Assembly (NCBI GenBank): GCA_963662175.1
Contig: OY759217.1
Location: 8,682,562-8,746,561, forward strand
DNA length: 64,000 bases
From: Aradus depressus
Taxonomy: Eukaryota > Arthropoda > Insecta > Hemiptera > Aradidae
Direction of reading: 5' to 3'
The translations under genes were made by a program, and so were the position numbers. Below, piece by piece: positions 53,093 through 63,295 of this stretch (position 1 is the stretch's first letter; each line of letters opens with the position of its first letter). The notes under the pieces were generated by a model. The model worked only from the letters and a program-made list of their open reading frames with translations. It searched no databases and was not told where the DNA came from.

Positions 53093-53300
53093 TCAAACAT
53101 CAATAAGCCACAACATCTCTAGACGGGGATGAGGTCCTGGTCCCAATCTTAGTGAATTCCAGTTAAGTTTGCCATCAGTGCTAATGTATTTTGGGTGTAG
53201 CGCCGTCTCTAAAAGCACTTCTACCCCAACATAGTGTTTGAGTTGGAAGTGTACTGGGTCACAGTTGTCTAAGTTCCACGAGTCATTGATGTACTTGGAG
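53093..53300 (-). other. orphan open frame, possible exon or old TE remnant
   Basis: The minus strand is open for ~69 codons with balanced composition (for example LDNCDPVHFQLKHYVGVEVL, ETALHPKYISTDGKLNWNSL), ending at a TGA at 53093. It is preceded by gttctgtttttattgacttag, which has the look of a splice acceptor. No family is recognised and there is no Met start. It is one of the few non-repetitive-looking frames in the window. Confidence 0.2.
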
Positions 53301-53469
53301 CTAAGTCAATAAAAACAGAACAAAGGGAAGAGTGTCCGGTACAGGACGTCAATTAGGACGAAGGACTGAAGGGTCCGAGTGAGCTTGAGGCCCACATAAT
53401 GAGTATCGATACTACCCTACCTATGTAATAATATCGAAATAAATTAGATTTTGTCAATCTTAACATTTT

Positions 53470-53560
53470 ATTTACCCAGGTATACCAAGTTTAGGGGAAG
53501 ATATGTAATAGATCAGAAATTCGATGTTCAGTTTTAATCGGAATTCTGTATCCCTGATTG
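53470..53560 (+). repeat. family X 5' terminus, plus strand
   Basis: acccaggtataccaagttta + ggggaagatatgtaatagat + cagaaattcgatgttcagtt + ttaatcggaattctg. Only the terminal 90 bp is present. What follows (ttaaatgaaactttatttct, 53570) looks like the reversed 3' end of a LINE, but is too short to assign. Confidence 0.6.
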
Positions 53561-53815
53561 AAATTAAATGAAACTTTATTTCTTATAGAGATACAAATCT
53601 CATAGCAAAGGTTGATTTTACTAGTTCACACATAAATGTAATACATTTTATATACATATAAATATAACATAATATATAAAAGTTTATATTTCAACACAAC
53701 TTATAATAAAAAAATTAAAATATAACAAACTTAATTTAAAAAAAAAATTAATTTTGGAAGATTCAACATTTTAGATGAGGGCCAAAGTAAAGAAAAGAAA
53801 AATACCAACTGTTGT

Positions 53816-54251
53816 GAAATGTGTTATAGGTTAGGTTTTATGACTCATGCCCGGGCTTTAACTACGAGGTCATATCGCCAACTGTCAGAGCGCTCTTTCG
53901 TCACTCTGGTGGAGCATGTCTCTACCTACCCTAAATTTTTAATCACCTAGGGCAGGGGTCCTTAGGGGCCATTCATAAATTACGTACGGCTTTTTTAAAG
54001 CTAATTTGACCCTTCCCCCCCCCCCCCCCCCCCCCCTATTGTAAGATATCATAAGATTTCAACTACCCCCCCTACCCCTTGATAAGAAATTTTCGTAAGA
54101 AATTATCGTATTTATAAAATAAAAGACAGTTTGAACAGCATGTACCCATGCTTTGAATAATAGTGGATGTAAATATCCAGACATGTCAGGTATAATAAAT
54201 AAATGATACTAAAATGATACTGAGCTACCGGCGCCCCCTGAAATGTGTTAT
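53816..54251 (-). mobile_element. SINE type 1 with 12-bp target duplication, interior replaced
   Basis: gaaatgtgttat occurs at 53816-53827 and 54240-54251. Inside, the SINE tail is at 53828-53962 (aggttaggttttatgactca, gtcatatcgccaactgtcag, atcacctagggcaggggtcc) and the head stub at 54221-54239 (tgagctaccggcgccccct). The middle of the SINE is replaced by ~255 bp starting ggggccattcataaattacg, a phrase common at the ends of insect MITEs. It includes a 22-base C-run (54015-54036). Confidence 0.78.
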
Positions 54252-54894
54252 ATTGAAATGTATAAGATAAACGAAAGGGCAAATCATAATACAACTGTTT
54301 TTCTAAATTTTAAACTATTAGTTACAAAAATAAATATATTATTGATTTTTTCATTAATTATTTCATCAGACATTGCATTATATTGTGACATATATTTATT
54401 GATAAATTTCCTTCTTTATTGGTTTAACATTGGACAAGTTCTGTATACCTGATTCAAAAAAAGAAAACAAAATTTATTGAAACATGATAATTCCTGATAA
54501 AAAAAAAAATTTATCGACACATATTTCGCTCTTAATGACCTGAGGAAGGAGCGTGTAATCGCTCCGCAATATCGTCATGAAAGAAGACTTATCTTAAAAA
54601 ATATAAAGATCAAATATTTATTGAGAATTGTATTTATAAATATTATAAATTTATTTTGTTTTATTAAACAATGTTTAATAGAAATAAATAATGTTATTAG
54701 TAGTAGTCAGGGTTTTAGGTGGCCTGTGGGCCACGATTTGAACTGTCCCCCTTATTCCTGTATTTCTTGTCCTTTCGCCAATTGAGAATAAAATAACATT
54801 AAATTATACAAATTTTCTCATTTCATATAGGTACCTACCAAAAATTATTATTTTTTATAAAAAACAAACTTGATTTCGATAAGAAATTTGGTCA
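54089..54894. repeat. flanking direct repeat A1 (left of LTR element)
   Basis: About 806 bp that recur at 60139-60960 almost unchanged, from ctaccccttgataagaaatt to gataagaaatttggtca. A1 starts inside the SINE-embedded insert and includes the SINE head stub. It also holds a small hairpin ggagcgtgtaatcgctcc after gacctgaggaag, a motif style seen at 3' ends of Penelope-like elements. Identical 60- and 69-codon frames in A1 and A2 simply reflect the duplication. Confidence 0.9.
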
Positions 54895-54895
54895 T

Positions 54896-55693
54896 TGTGA
54901 TAAAAACTTGATTGCTACCACATTTCCTGTAGAAATTTGATCTCTTTTGTTTATTTAAATTTTGATTTCTACAGTAGTTTGCCGAAAATTGCCCTAAAAA
55001 AATATTATCAATAATTTAAGACGTGCAATTTTTAAGAAAGTACACGTATACAAAAAAAAAATTCAATTAAACAAACTTTACACTTGGATTCACAAAGAGA
55101 TACCAATTTTTAAATAATTTTAAATAATATTAATTTCTAATCCAAAGGTTTTTTAAATGATACTACTGGGACAACAGGGAAGATGAATAGAATAGAATTT
55201 GAAGAGGACAAATAATTGGGTTATTATCTATATTTACATATTTAAATTTAAAAAAAACTTATTTGAACAAACAAAACAAAAATTTACAATGGCACAAAAA
55301 CATTAAATTAATACTTAAAAAAACTATTTCTTTTTTTTTTTTTATTTGGGCATATTGAAAATAGATATTATTAATTGTACCTTCTCGACGCCTCTACCAC
55401 AGAAACCAGACCCCGTCAACTCTTCACACTTTAATTCCACCCCAGTCAACTTTCATCTAATTGTTCAACTTCATTTTTATTTAAAACATATCAAACCACA
55501 TGCACCGTTTAAGAGCTAGCTCACGACTCCATTACATTTTTTACACTATTTCACAGCTGTTTTTTATATGTTTTCTTGTTTTGTTTCTCAAACTCCTTGA
55601 TATATATCTAGTATATATATGATATTAGATTATTATAAAAAAATTACCTCTTTTCATTAAAATATTCATTAAAAAAATGTTCCGTAGTGTACA
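54896..55693 (-). repeat. 3' LTR of the gag-only element
   Basis: Plus strand tgtgataaaaacttgattgc to ttccgtagtgtaca. It matches 59333-60131 apart from a one-base A-run difference near its start; I noticed no other clear mismatch. This implies a recent insertion. Confidence 0.9.
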
Positions 55694-57872
55694 TCACATT
55701 TGCCTTTTCCTTCTTTTTAAAAAAAAATGTTTGTTCACAAAATTTTTTTTTTTTTTTTTATATAAGTTCTTTCAGATTTAATTTCTTCCAATACACAGGT
55801 TGATTTAGCTTCTTCCTCGAATCCACATGATAAGCTTCCTCCTTCAATACACAGATGGATTAACGTCTTCCTCCAATACACAGGTAGATTAGCTTCCTCC
55901 TCAAACGCACATGTTGGCTGGCTCCTTGGTGTCTTCAACTCATTGCTCAACGATGTATCGAAGTCTCTCTCTCACTTATACTCACTGATTTATTTTTATT
56001 TTTTTATATGCCCAATTCGACGCTCTTTTTATACATATATGCCCATTTTTATATTTTTATAACTATTTACAATTATTAAACTTATATATATATATACGTA
56101 CCTAATTTCTAATAAACAAAAACAAATATTAATCTAAAAATTTACAATTAATCCTTAACCTAAAGAAAATGTTAACTTAAATTTATAAAAATTGGAACTA
56201 ATTGAACATAAAAAAAAATAACATAATACTAAATTTTTTTTTTTTTACATATTTACAGGTTCAGTCATAGTCGTGAAATTAAGTTCGGAAATAATCAAGT
56301 TGGATGCAGATTTAAGAAATTGCCAATTAATTTTACTTTCCGCCTTTACCATCAATATAACATTTGTATGTATTCAAAATAATTATATAAAAAGATTGTA
56401 TATAAAAAAAGAAATTTACTTGAAATAAAAATTAAATAAATCCTTCGGTTTTACTTCATCACACTTCCAAAATATATCATAGCAATGAAAATTAGGCCTC
56501 ACGCCGGGTAATAAGGAATACAAATTTAATTTATTTAATATATATAGTACTTGTCTTTTGAGGTATTAAATTCTTTGAGACGTCCTTCATACTTCCTAAC
56601 TAAAAAAATGTATCTCACATATATTTCATTTCAATTTACTTACCTAACTAATTACACCCTAAGAATACTTTCGTCGATGTAGCAAAAATACGGTTCCTCC
56701 TATCTCAGGTAGGCAACCAACACTACAATATAAATCTCCATTATATCGCTAGTTCTTTCTAGTCGACATACAAAAATCATCTTCCACGCAGAAAAAATAT
56801 ATATATCTCCAATATATCGCTAGTTCTTTCTAGTCGACACACAAAAAAAATCATCTCCCACAGATCAAAAAATATATATCTCTAATTAACCACTATCTCT
56901 TACTAGGATTAAAAATAATATCTCCCAAAACAAATCTATATAATCCCGACGTCTAAAAGAATGTCATCAGCAATTAATTCAAAACTTCTCTAATTAATAT
57001 TACCCTTCGTTTGTTCCTATTCCTAAAGTTATATAATTTGCTCCTACAACTCTTCCCATTCTCATCTACTCTCTCTATTAAACAAATTTACGTAGAAAAA
57101 ACATGTTACTCAAATAATAAATGAAATTGTCTAAATAATAGAATTTATAATAACAAAAACTTAATAACCTATGCATACATACAATTTATAAAATATATTA
57201 TCCTTTCAAGGCTTCTATACAGTTTCGTTCGTCTTTCTAATTTATAATATTATTATGATTTAGTCACGTCCGGTATCCTAGCTGAACAGTTCCGAAACAG
57301 AAAATCTGTCCCCTTGACTCGGCCTCAGGAAGTTCGTCATGTCTCCAAAGAGATCTAGGCATCTCTCAGCCTGCTGATTTTATCTTTCTAACATTTGTAA
57401 TAAAAAATATAATAAAAAAAAAATCGATCTTCTTCCATATTATGTTCGTTCAAAATCAATCAGTTATATGTATATGTTTTAATTTTCAATAATCATTATT
57501 AATAAGTAACTTCTAAATAAAAAACTTTCACATATTAAATTTGGGTGACTAATCCTTAAATATAATTCTCAGATAATTTTATACTGATCCTAACATCTAA
57601 TCTAATCCTAAAAAAAAATATAAATCCTAATTAATTTAAATCCTAATTAATTTAAACGCAGAACTATACCAAAATTCATCCATACTCTTCATATACCAAA
57701 ATTCTCATTCAAAAAAATAAATTTATCATCCATACTATTATATTAGTCCAATGTCACTTCGTCATATTTTAAATTAATCCTAATTCTGTCATGTTAGTCT
57801 GTCAGTCATTTCCTCAAACTCATCCGAGTTGCAAAAAAAAAATAGGTTCACTATAAAAAGTGGCTAATGCAA
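55694..57872 (-). other. non-coding 3' interior of the gag-only element
   Basis: A/T-rich, with several local duplications: ttcctc-aatacacagg-tagatt phrases at 55785-55915, and tctccaatatatcgctagtt + ctttctagtcgaca at 56738-56840. A 71-codon frame at 55735-55950 spans the first of these and is unlikely to be a protein. This is where pol would be expected, and it is absent. Confidence 0.65.
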
Positions 57873-59075
57873 TTATATTGCAAAGCCCAAATTTAATTTT
57901 ATCTTTTTCCGGATGCCCCGGCGAATTATGTCTTTAAAAATCCCCTCCCCCTTCTCTAAATATTCATTCAGTGTTAATTTTGTCCTTAATACCTGTTTGA
58001 ATGCTTTTACTCTCTTTTTAAAATTGTTCTTATGTATTTTATTAACCTCCTTTCTATTTCCAGTTTGTCTGTAAGTTTTAACTATATTTTCTTTAAAATT
58101 AAAATTTGTCTTTTGTTTGTTGTCCTCAGTCTGTTCGTTTGTTTTGTCTAATAACATCAAAATGTTCCTTTCACTCTGTCCATCCACATCAATATTAATC
58201 CTATTTTCTTGAATTTCACTTAATTCTAATTTTTCTACATTTTGACTCTCTTCCTCCACATCTTTCTCTAAAATTTGGGTCTGTTCCTCCCCACTGTTAT
58301 TCTCTGTTCCTTCTACCTCATCAACTTGTGACTGACTGTCAATAATAAGAACCTCTTTTTCTACTTCAGAATTCCCTTCATCCAACGTGTTAATTTTTTG
58401 AATAAAGTGCTTTTCTAAGTTTTCTCCTGCTTTATTTATCCTACTTTCAACTCTTTCATTTTCTATTTGAATTTTCTCTAATTGGTTCATCAAATTGTCC
58501 ACCTTTTTATTTAATTTAACTTCTAAATTTTTGTCACCCCTTAAGTTTGTCTCTAATTTTCCTAATTTTTCCCCCATTTCCCTTTTTAAATTTGTCTCTA
58601 AATTTCCTAATTTATTACTTTGCTCTTCCATTTTTTGATTCATATCCCCCATTTCCCTTTTTAAATTTGTCTCTAAATTTCCTAATTTATTACTTTGCTC
58701 TTCCATTTTTTGATTCATATCCCCCATTTCCCTTTTTAAATTTGTCTCTAAATTTCCTAATTTATTACTTTGCTCTTCCATTTTTTGATTGATATTTCCA
58801 ATATCCCCCCTTAAATTTCCCATATCCCCAGTTAACTTTGTCAACACAACACGGAGCCATTCCATATCAGGAGCAGCAATGCCCTCTTTTTCTTTATCTT
58901 TATTTACCCCCTCCCCTTGCGACTCCTCACCTGTACCCTGCATGGACTCCATTGCGGCTGGAGTCTCCCTTTCTCTATCTTCCGATAACTCCATATCGGA
59001 TCTTTCCTCCGAACTTGACCCTTCCTCTCTACTTTCCTCCTCTAATCTTCTCGCTTGTCCTCTGGTAATTGGCAT
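57873..59075 (-). CDS. coiled-coil gag-like protein of the LTR element
   Basis: 400 codons from MPITRGQARRLEEESREEGS. Residues 1-65 are highly charged and Ser/Glu-rich. Residues ~70-235 form a long heptad-rich coiled coil that contains a 25-residue unit (NQKMEEQSNKLGNLETNLKR...) repeated three times at 96-170. An acidic middle (240-320) and a basic C-terminus (RKEVNKIHKNNFKKRVKAFK, IRRGIRKKIKLNL) follow. No CCHC knuckle and no recognisable capsid fold by eye. The role, packaging or particle assembly, is inferred only from its position behind the 5' LTR. It could also be an accessory protein. Confidence 0.75.
   Translation of the reverse strand: MPITRGQARRLEEESREEGSSSEERSDMELSEDRERETPAAMESMQGTGEESQGEGVNKDKEKEGIAAPDMEWLRVVLTKLTGDMGNLRGDIGNINQKMEEQSNKLGNLETNLKREMGDMNQKMEEQSNKLGNLETNLKREMGDMNQKMEEQSNKLGNLETNLKREMGEKLGKLETNLRGDKNLEVKLNKKVDNLMNQLEKIQIENERVESRINKAGENLEKHFIQKINTLDEGNSEVEKEVLIIDSQSQVDEVEGTENNSGEEQTQILEKDVEEESQNVEKLELSEIQENRINIDVDGQSERNILMLLDKTNEQTEDNKQKTNFNFKENIVKTYRQTGNRKEVNKIHKNNFKKRVKAFKQVLRTKLTLNEYLEKGEGIFKDIIRRGIRKKIKLNLGFAI
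58566..58790 (-). repeat. 75-bp in-frame tandem repeat within the gag-like ORF
   Basis: Three copies of a 75-bp unit (attttttgattcatatcccc + catttccctttttaaatttg + tctctaaatttcctaattta ...), encoding the 25-residue coiled-coil unit. The copies are nearly identical. Twenty-five is not a multiple of seven, so each unit shifts the heptad register. Confidence 0.88.
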
Positions 59076-59332
59076 TTTCTTACTTTACTAAATATATAAT
59101 TACTAAACAAAAACAATGTTATATAAAATAGTAACCTTCTTTTGAAGTTGGCAAAAAAAAATTATTTCTCAAAATTAAATGTAACCCTTATTTGTCTCTA
59201 TTCTATCCTTTTCATCTTTTTCAACCTGTTTCCCTACTTTAATTAATATAAAAAAATTCTCCCATCAAGGTTTTGCCAAAATATGATGGGGCTTTGTGGC
59301 GAAAATCGTCCACACAAGGGATATGCCAAAAA
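59076..59332 (-). other. 5' leader of the gag-only element
   Basis: Between the 5' LTR and the ORF start. Next to the LTR the minus strand reads tttttggcatatcccttgtg; a TGG lies 4-5 bases in, but I cannot assign a primer tRNA. Confidence 0.5.
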
Positions 59333-60131
59333 TGTGATAAAAAACTTGATTGCTACCACATTTCCTGTAGAAATTTGATCTCTTTTGTTTATTTAAATTT
59401 TGATTTCTACAGTAGTTTGCCGAAAATTGCCCTAAAAAAATATTATCAATAATTTAAGACGTGCAATTTTTAAGAAAGTACACGTATACAAAAAAAAAAT
59501 TCAATTAAACAAACTTTACACTTGGATTCACAAAGAGATACCAATTTTTAAATAATTTTAAATAATATTAATTTCTAATCCAAAGGTTTTTTAAATGATA
59601 CTACTGGGACAACAGGGAAGATGAATAGAATAGAATTTGAAGAGGACAAATAATTGGGTTATTATCTATATTTACATATTTAAATTTAAAAAAAACTTAT
59701 TTGAACAAACAAAACAAAAATTTACAATGGCACAAAAACATTAAATTAATACTTAAAAAAACTATTTCTTTTTTTTTTTTTATTTGGGCATATTGAAAAT
59801 AGATATTATTAATTGTACCTTCTCGACGCCTCTACCACAGAAACCAGACCCCGTCAACTCTTCACACTTTAATTCCACCCCAGTCAACTTTCATCTAATT
59901 GTTCAACTTCATTTTTATTTAAAACATATCAAACCACATGCACCGTTTAAGAGCTAGCTCACGACTCCATTACATTTTTTACACTATTTCACAGCTGTTT
60001 TTTATATGTTTTCTTGTTTTGTTTCTCAAACTCCTTGATATATATCTAGTATATATATGATATTAGATTATTATAAAAAAATTACCTCTTTTCATTAAAA
60101 TATTCATTAAAAAAATGTTCCGTAGTGTACA
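59333..60131 (-). repeat. 5' LTR of the gag-only element
   Basis: Plus strand tgtgataaaaaacttgattg to gtagtgtaca. Its outer edge continues with tatttcgcctaccccttgat, which is the start of repeat A2 and not a copy of the left flank (gtcat), so no target duplication is visible. Confidence 0.9.
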
Positions 60132-60138
60132 TATTTCG

Positions 60139-60960
60139 CCTACCCCTTGATAAGAAATTTTCGTAAGAAATTATCGTATTTATAAAATAAAAGACAGTTT
60201 GAACAGCATGTACCCATGCTTTGAATAATAGTGGATGTAAATATCCAGACATGTCAGGTATAATAAATAAATGATACTAAAATGATACTGAGCTACCGGC
60301 GCCCCCTGAAATGTGTTATATTGAAATGTATAAGATAAACGAAAGGGCAAATCATAATACAACTGTTTTTCTAAATTTTAAACTATTAGTTACAAAAATA
60401 AATATATTATTGATTTTTTCATTAATTATTTCATCAGACATTGCATTATATTGTGACATATATTTATTGATAAATTTCCTTCTTTATTGGTTTAACATTG
60501 GACAAGTTCTGTATACCTGATTCAAAAAAAGAAAACAAAATTTATTGAAACATGATAATTCCTGATAAAAAAAAAAATTTATCGACACATATTTCGCTCT
60601 TAATGACCTGAGGAAGGAGCGTGTAATCGCTCCGCAATATCGTCATGAAAGAAGACTTATCTTAAAAAATATAAAGATCAAATATTTATTGAGAATTGTA
60701 TTTATAAATATTATAAATTTATTTTGTTTTATTAAACAATGTTTAATAGAAATAAATAATGTTATTAGTAGTAGTCAGGGTTTTAGGTGGCCTGTGGGCC
60801 ACGATTTGAACTGTCCCCCTTATTCCTGTATTTCTTGTCCTTTCGCCAATTGAGAATAAAATAACATTAAATTATACAAATTTTCTCATTTCATATAGGT
60901 ACCTACCAAAAATTATTATTTTTTATAAAAAACAAACTTGATTTCGATAAGAAATTTGGT
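60139..60960. repeat. flanking direct repeat A2 (right of LTR element)
   Basis: Copy of 54089-54894 in the same orientation. At its right end, where A1 runs into the LTR (aatttggtcat|tgtgataa), A2 continues aatttggtcat|atatagcaaaca. A2 plus the following sequence therefore looks like the same locus without the LTR element. Confidence 0.9.
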
Positions 60961-61394
60961 CATATATAGCAAACAATGTCAAATCTGTTTTTCAGAAACT
61001 TTTTTTGTCGAAATTTTTACAAAAGTTTTTTTTTTTTAATACAAAAGTTATAAACATCAGAATTTCAATGTTATTATCTTTTAATTTTAAATCACAAATT
61101 ATAGCATTTAAGTTTAGGAAGAAAAACCTAAACTTTATAAGCATTTGAAGATAGATATATGTGGTCTACCTGCGACACTAAGACGAATGTTGATTAGAAC
61201 AATGTGTTGTGACTGAAGGAGGCCAAGAGGATTGTTAAAGACACCTCAGGGCGGTGCGCTGCCTCAAGTGCCTACTTTTCTACCTACCATTCCAGGTGCC
61301 TCCAATCTGTCTCATTAGGACTTCCCGCTCTCAGACTTTCTATAACAAGGACCGCGAACACGCCCCCCCAGTGAAGCCAAGTAATAATTTAAAA
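60961..61394. other. no recognised gene
   Basis: A/T-rich then moderate GC. An 84-codon plus-strand frame (61254-61508) ends inside a family X fragment and is unassigned. Confidence 0.4.
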
Positions 61395-61610
61395 TATTCA
61401 AAAGTCGCCACACATACGAAAATTTCGTGTCGACACATTCATTCTATCGTGAGTTATCGTGTTCATAGACACATAGCAACTTTTTTATTTTCATTGTTGC
61501 AAGCATGATTTCGGAAATCATGAAATCCCTGTGAAAACTTAACATCGAATTTTCACCGATTATATAGGTAATTTCCCCTATACATACTTCTTATAGCTGG
61601 GGAAATAAAA
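61395..61610 (-). repeat. family X, minus strand, 5'-terminal half
   Basis: cgaaaatttcgtgtcgacac + attcattctatcgtgagtta, gttcatagacacatagcaac, T-run, tttcggaaatcatgaaatcc, catcgaattttcaccgatta + tataggtaatttcccctata, ttatagctggggaaataaaa. Confidence 0.65.
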
Positions 61611-61770
61611 ATAACATTTAAAATTATACTTTAAAAAAATTGTAAGAATAATAAATAAATTTCGAGTTTGATTCACGGGGCTGGAAATAAAGTGAAAGAT
61701 TTGAAATGTTGTTTGGGCTCCACTCTGGTCCTTTCATCACGTCTGAACAGTTCATACCTTTCATTTGAGA

Positions 61771-62400
61771 TCCGACCAGGCATGCGAAACACTACACTAT
61801 AAGGAATCCAGCCAAGGATGCTAAACACTACACTATCGGGAATCTAGCCAAAGATGCTAAATAGTACACTATCGGGAATCTAGCCAAATATGCTAAATAG
61901 TACACTATCGGGAATCTAGCCAGGGATGCTAAACACTACACTATTAGGGATCCAGCCAAGGATGCTAAACACTACGCTATCGGGAATCTAGCCAAGGATG
62001 CTAAATAGAACACTATCGGGAATCTAGCCAAAGATACTAAATAGTACACTATCGGGAATCTAGCCAGGAATGCGAAACACTACACTATAAAGAATCCAGC
62101 CAAGGATGCGAAACACTACACTATAAAGAATCCAGCCAAGGATGCTAAACACCACACTATCGGGAATCTAGCCAAAAATGCTAAATAGTACACTATCGGG
62201 AATCTAGCCAGGGGTGCGCAACACTACACTATAAGGAATCCAGCCAAGGATGCTAAACACCACACTATCGGGAATCCAGGCAAGGATGCTAAACAGTAAA
62301 CTATCGGGGATCTAGCCAGGGTTGCTAAACACTACACAATTGGGAATCCAGCCAAGGAAGCTAAATTCTGCATTATCTATATCCCAAACAGGGATACTAA
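61771..62400. repeat. 36-bp tandem array (about 17 copies)
   Basis: Unit aaggatgctaaacactacac + tatcgggaatctagcc, with two main variants at the second half of the first block (aacactacac and aatagtacac) and variants ataaggaatccagcc. Variants are interleaved, which suggests duplication of multi-unit blocks. Contiguous; no spacers. Confidence 0.92.
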
Positions 62401-62844
62401 CCGTGGTGAAGTATAATGATGAGAAAGTAATAATGATTGGGTTTTTGTAAAATGAATGATATTGTAGCATAGGCCCTGGGGGGTGGAGTCTCATGCATAT
62501 GCAAACGACAAACTGAGGCCCAATAAAGAGGATGTCATGGGGGTTCGTTTTGGGTTTTGGGTGGTCGCAGGTCCCAGTCATCAATGACTGATTTACATGA
62601 ACGGAACACTTGGGTACATTTCATTAATGTCAAATCATAGGCTGAGCCCTCTCCGATACACGTTATAGACGAACCTCAATTAGATGGCAATTGTCCGGCC
62701 GCCATTATCGAAGCTCTCCACACTGAAAATAACCGACTTTTGGAGAATAGATCTACATCTAACGTAATTAGTAAAGGTTCACTTAACTTTATATAACCGG
62801 TTTTCACCCAATAACCGAATTATTATTCTTTCTCTTCTATTGAA
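62401..62844. other. no recognised gene
   Basis: Moderate GC. A 90-codon minus-strand frame (62312-62584) runs into the tandem array and has no known motif. Confidence 0.4.
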
Positions 62845-63295
62845 GAGACGTCGGTGAATCACCCGCTGTGTACTTCCCCACTAAGAATTATGTTTTCGCT
62901 CTCCCTCCAAAGCCAATCGACTGTTTGGGCTAAAACATAATATTTGGCTTATATAATGGCTTTTGAATGCTCACACTAAATATTTCCTTGTTGTATTTAT
63001 TACATGGGCAGTTGAGCCCTCTTCTCTGGCCTCCCCGTTTTCCTTTGACCGATTTTGCTGAAAATTAATAGGTTCCATCCTTATGGAGGTTTTGAATTTC
63101 ATGTCGATCATTCATGAAATCGGCAGTTATTGAGATTCTTGAGATGAGCCCCCCTAACCCCCCTCCCTTCGCCCGATTTCACAGACACACAAAACAAACT
63201 TTTTTTTGGAAAACTCCACATCGAATTTTTGACCGATCATATCTCTCTCATACTTCGTATATCTGGGGAAGTAAAGGCGGTCGGTGATTCAACCC
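62845..63295 (-). repeat. family X, full-length, minus strand
   Basis: Starts gacgtcggtgaatcacccgc + tgtgtacttcccca and ends tatctggggaagtaaaggcg + gtcggtgattcaacc. The gtcggtga(a/t)tca palindrome and the cttccccag motif are thus present at both ends as inverted terminal repeats. Internal order: tcgctctccctccaaagcca + atcgactgtttgggc, attacatgggcagttgagcc, tttcctttgaccgattttgc, aatttcatgtcgatcattca, cctcccttcgcccgatttca, ccacatcgaatttttgaccg. Confidence 0.78.

Larger units (their letters stand above)
54896..60131 (-). mobile_element. LTR retrotransposon with gag-like ORF only
   Basis: LTRs 54896-55693 and 59333-60131 (798 and 799 bp) begin TG and end CA, and are almost identical. The interior (3.64 kb) carries one 400-codon coiled-coil ORF on the minus strand and no protease, RT, RNase H or integrase. 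On the minus strand the 3' LTR is preceded by a purine-rich aaaaagaaggaaaaggcaaa tract, as expected for a polypurine tract, so the element is oriented minus. Such gag-bearing, pol-less elements depend on another element's enzymes. Superfamily not settled (Ty3-like by general look). Confidence 0.85.

Noticed and set aside
54112..54452. 60- and 69-codon frames, duplicated at 60180-60520
   Set aside because: Identical because of the A1/A2 direct repeat; AT-biased and without motifs.
54525..54600. Penelope-like element identity of repeat A
   Set aside because: Only the gacctgaggaag-hairpin motif suggests it; no RT or endonuclease text, so not called.
58547..59091. Plus-strand frames of 76 to 100 codons opposite the gag-like ORF
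   Set aside because: Antisense shadows of the minus-strand coiled-coil ORF; the repeat SLNFLIYYFALPFFDSYPPF mirrors the 75-bp unit.
61771..62400. CRISPR-like regular repeats (also 8431-8750)
   Set aside because: Units are contiguous with no unique spacers, and the context is eukaryotic; they are minisatellites.
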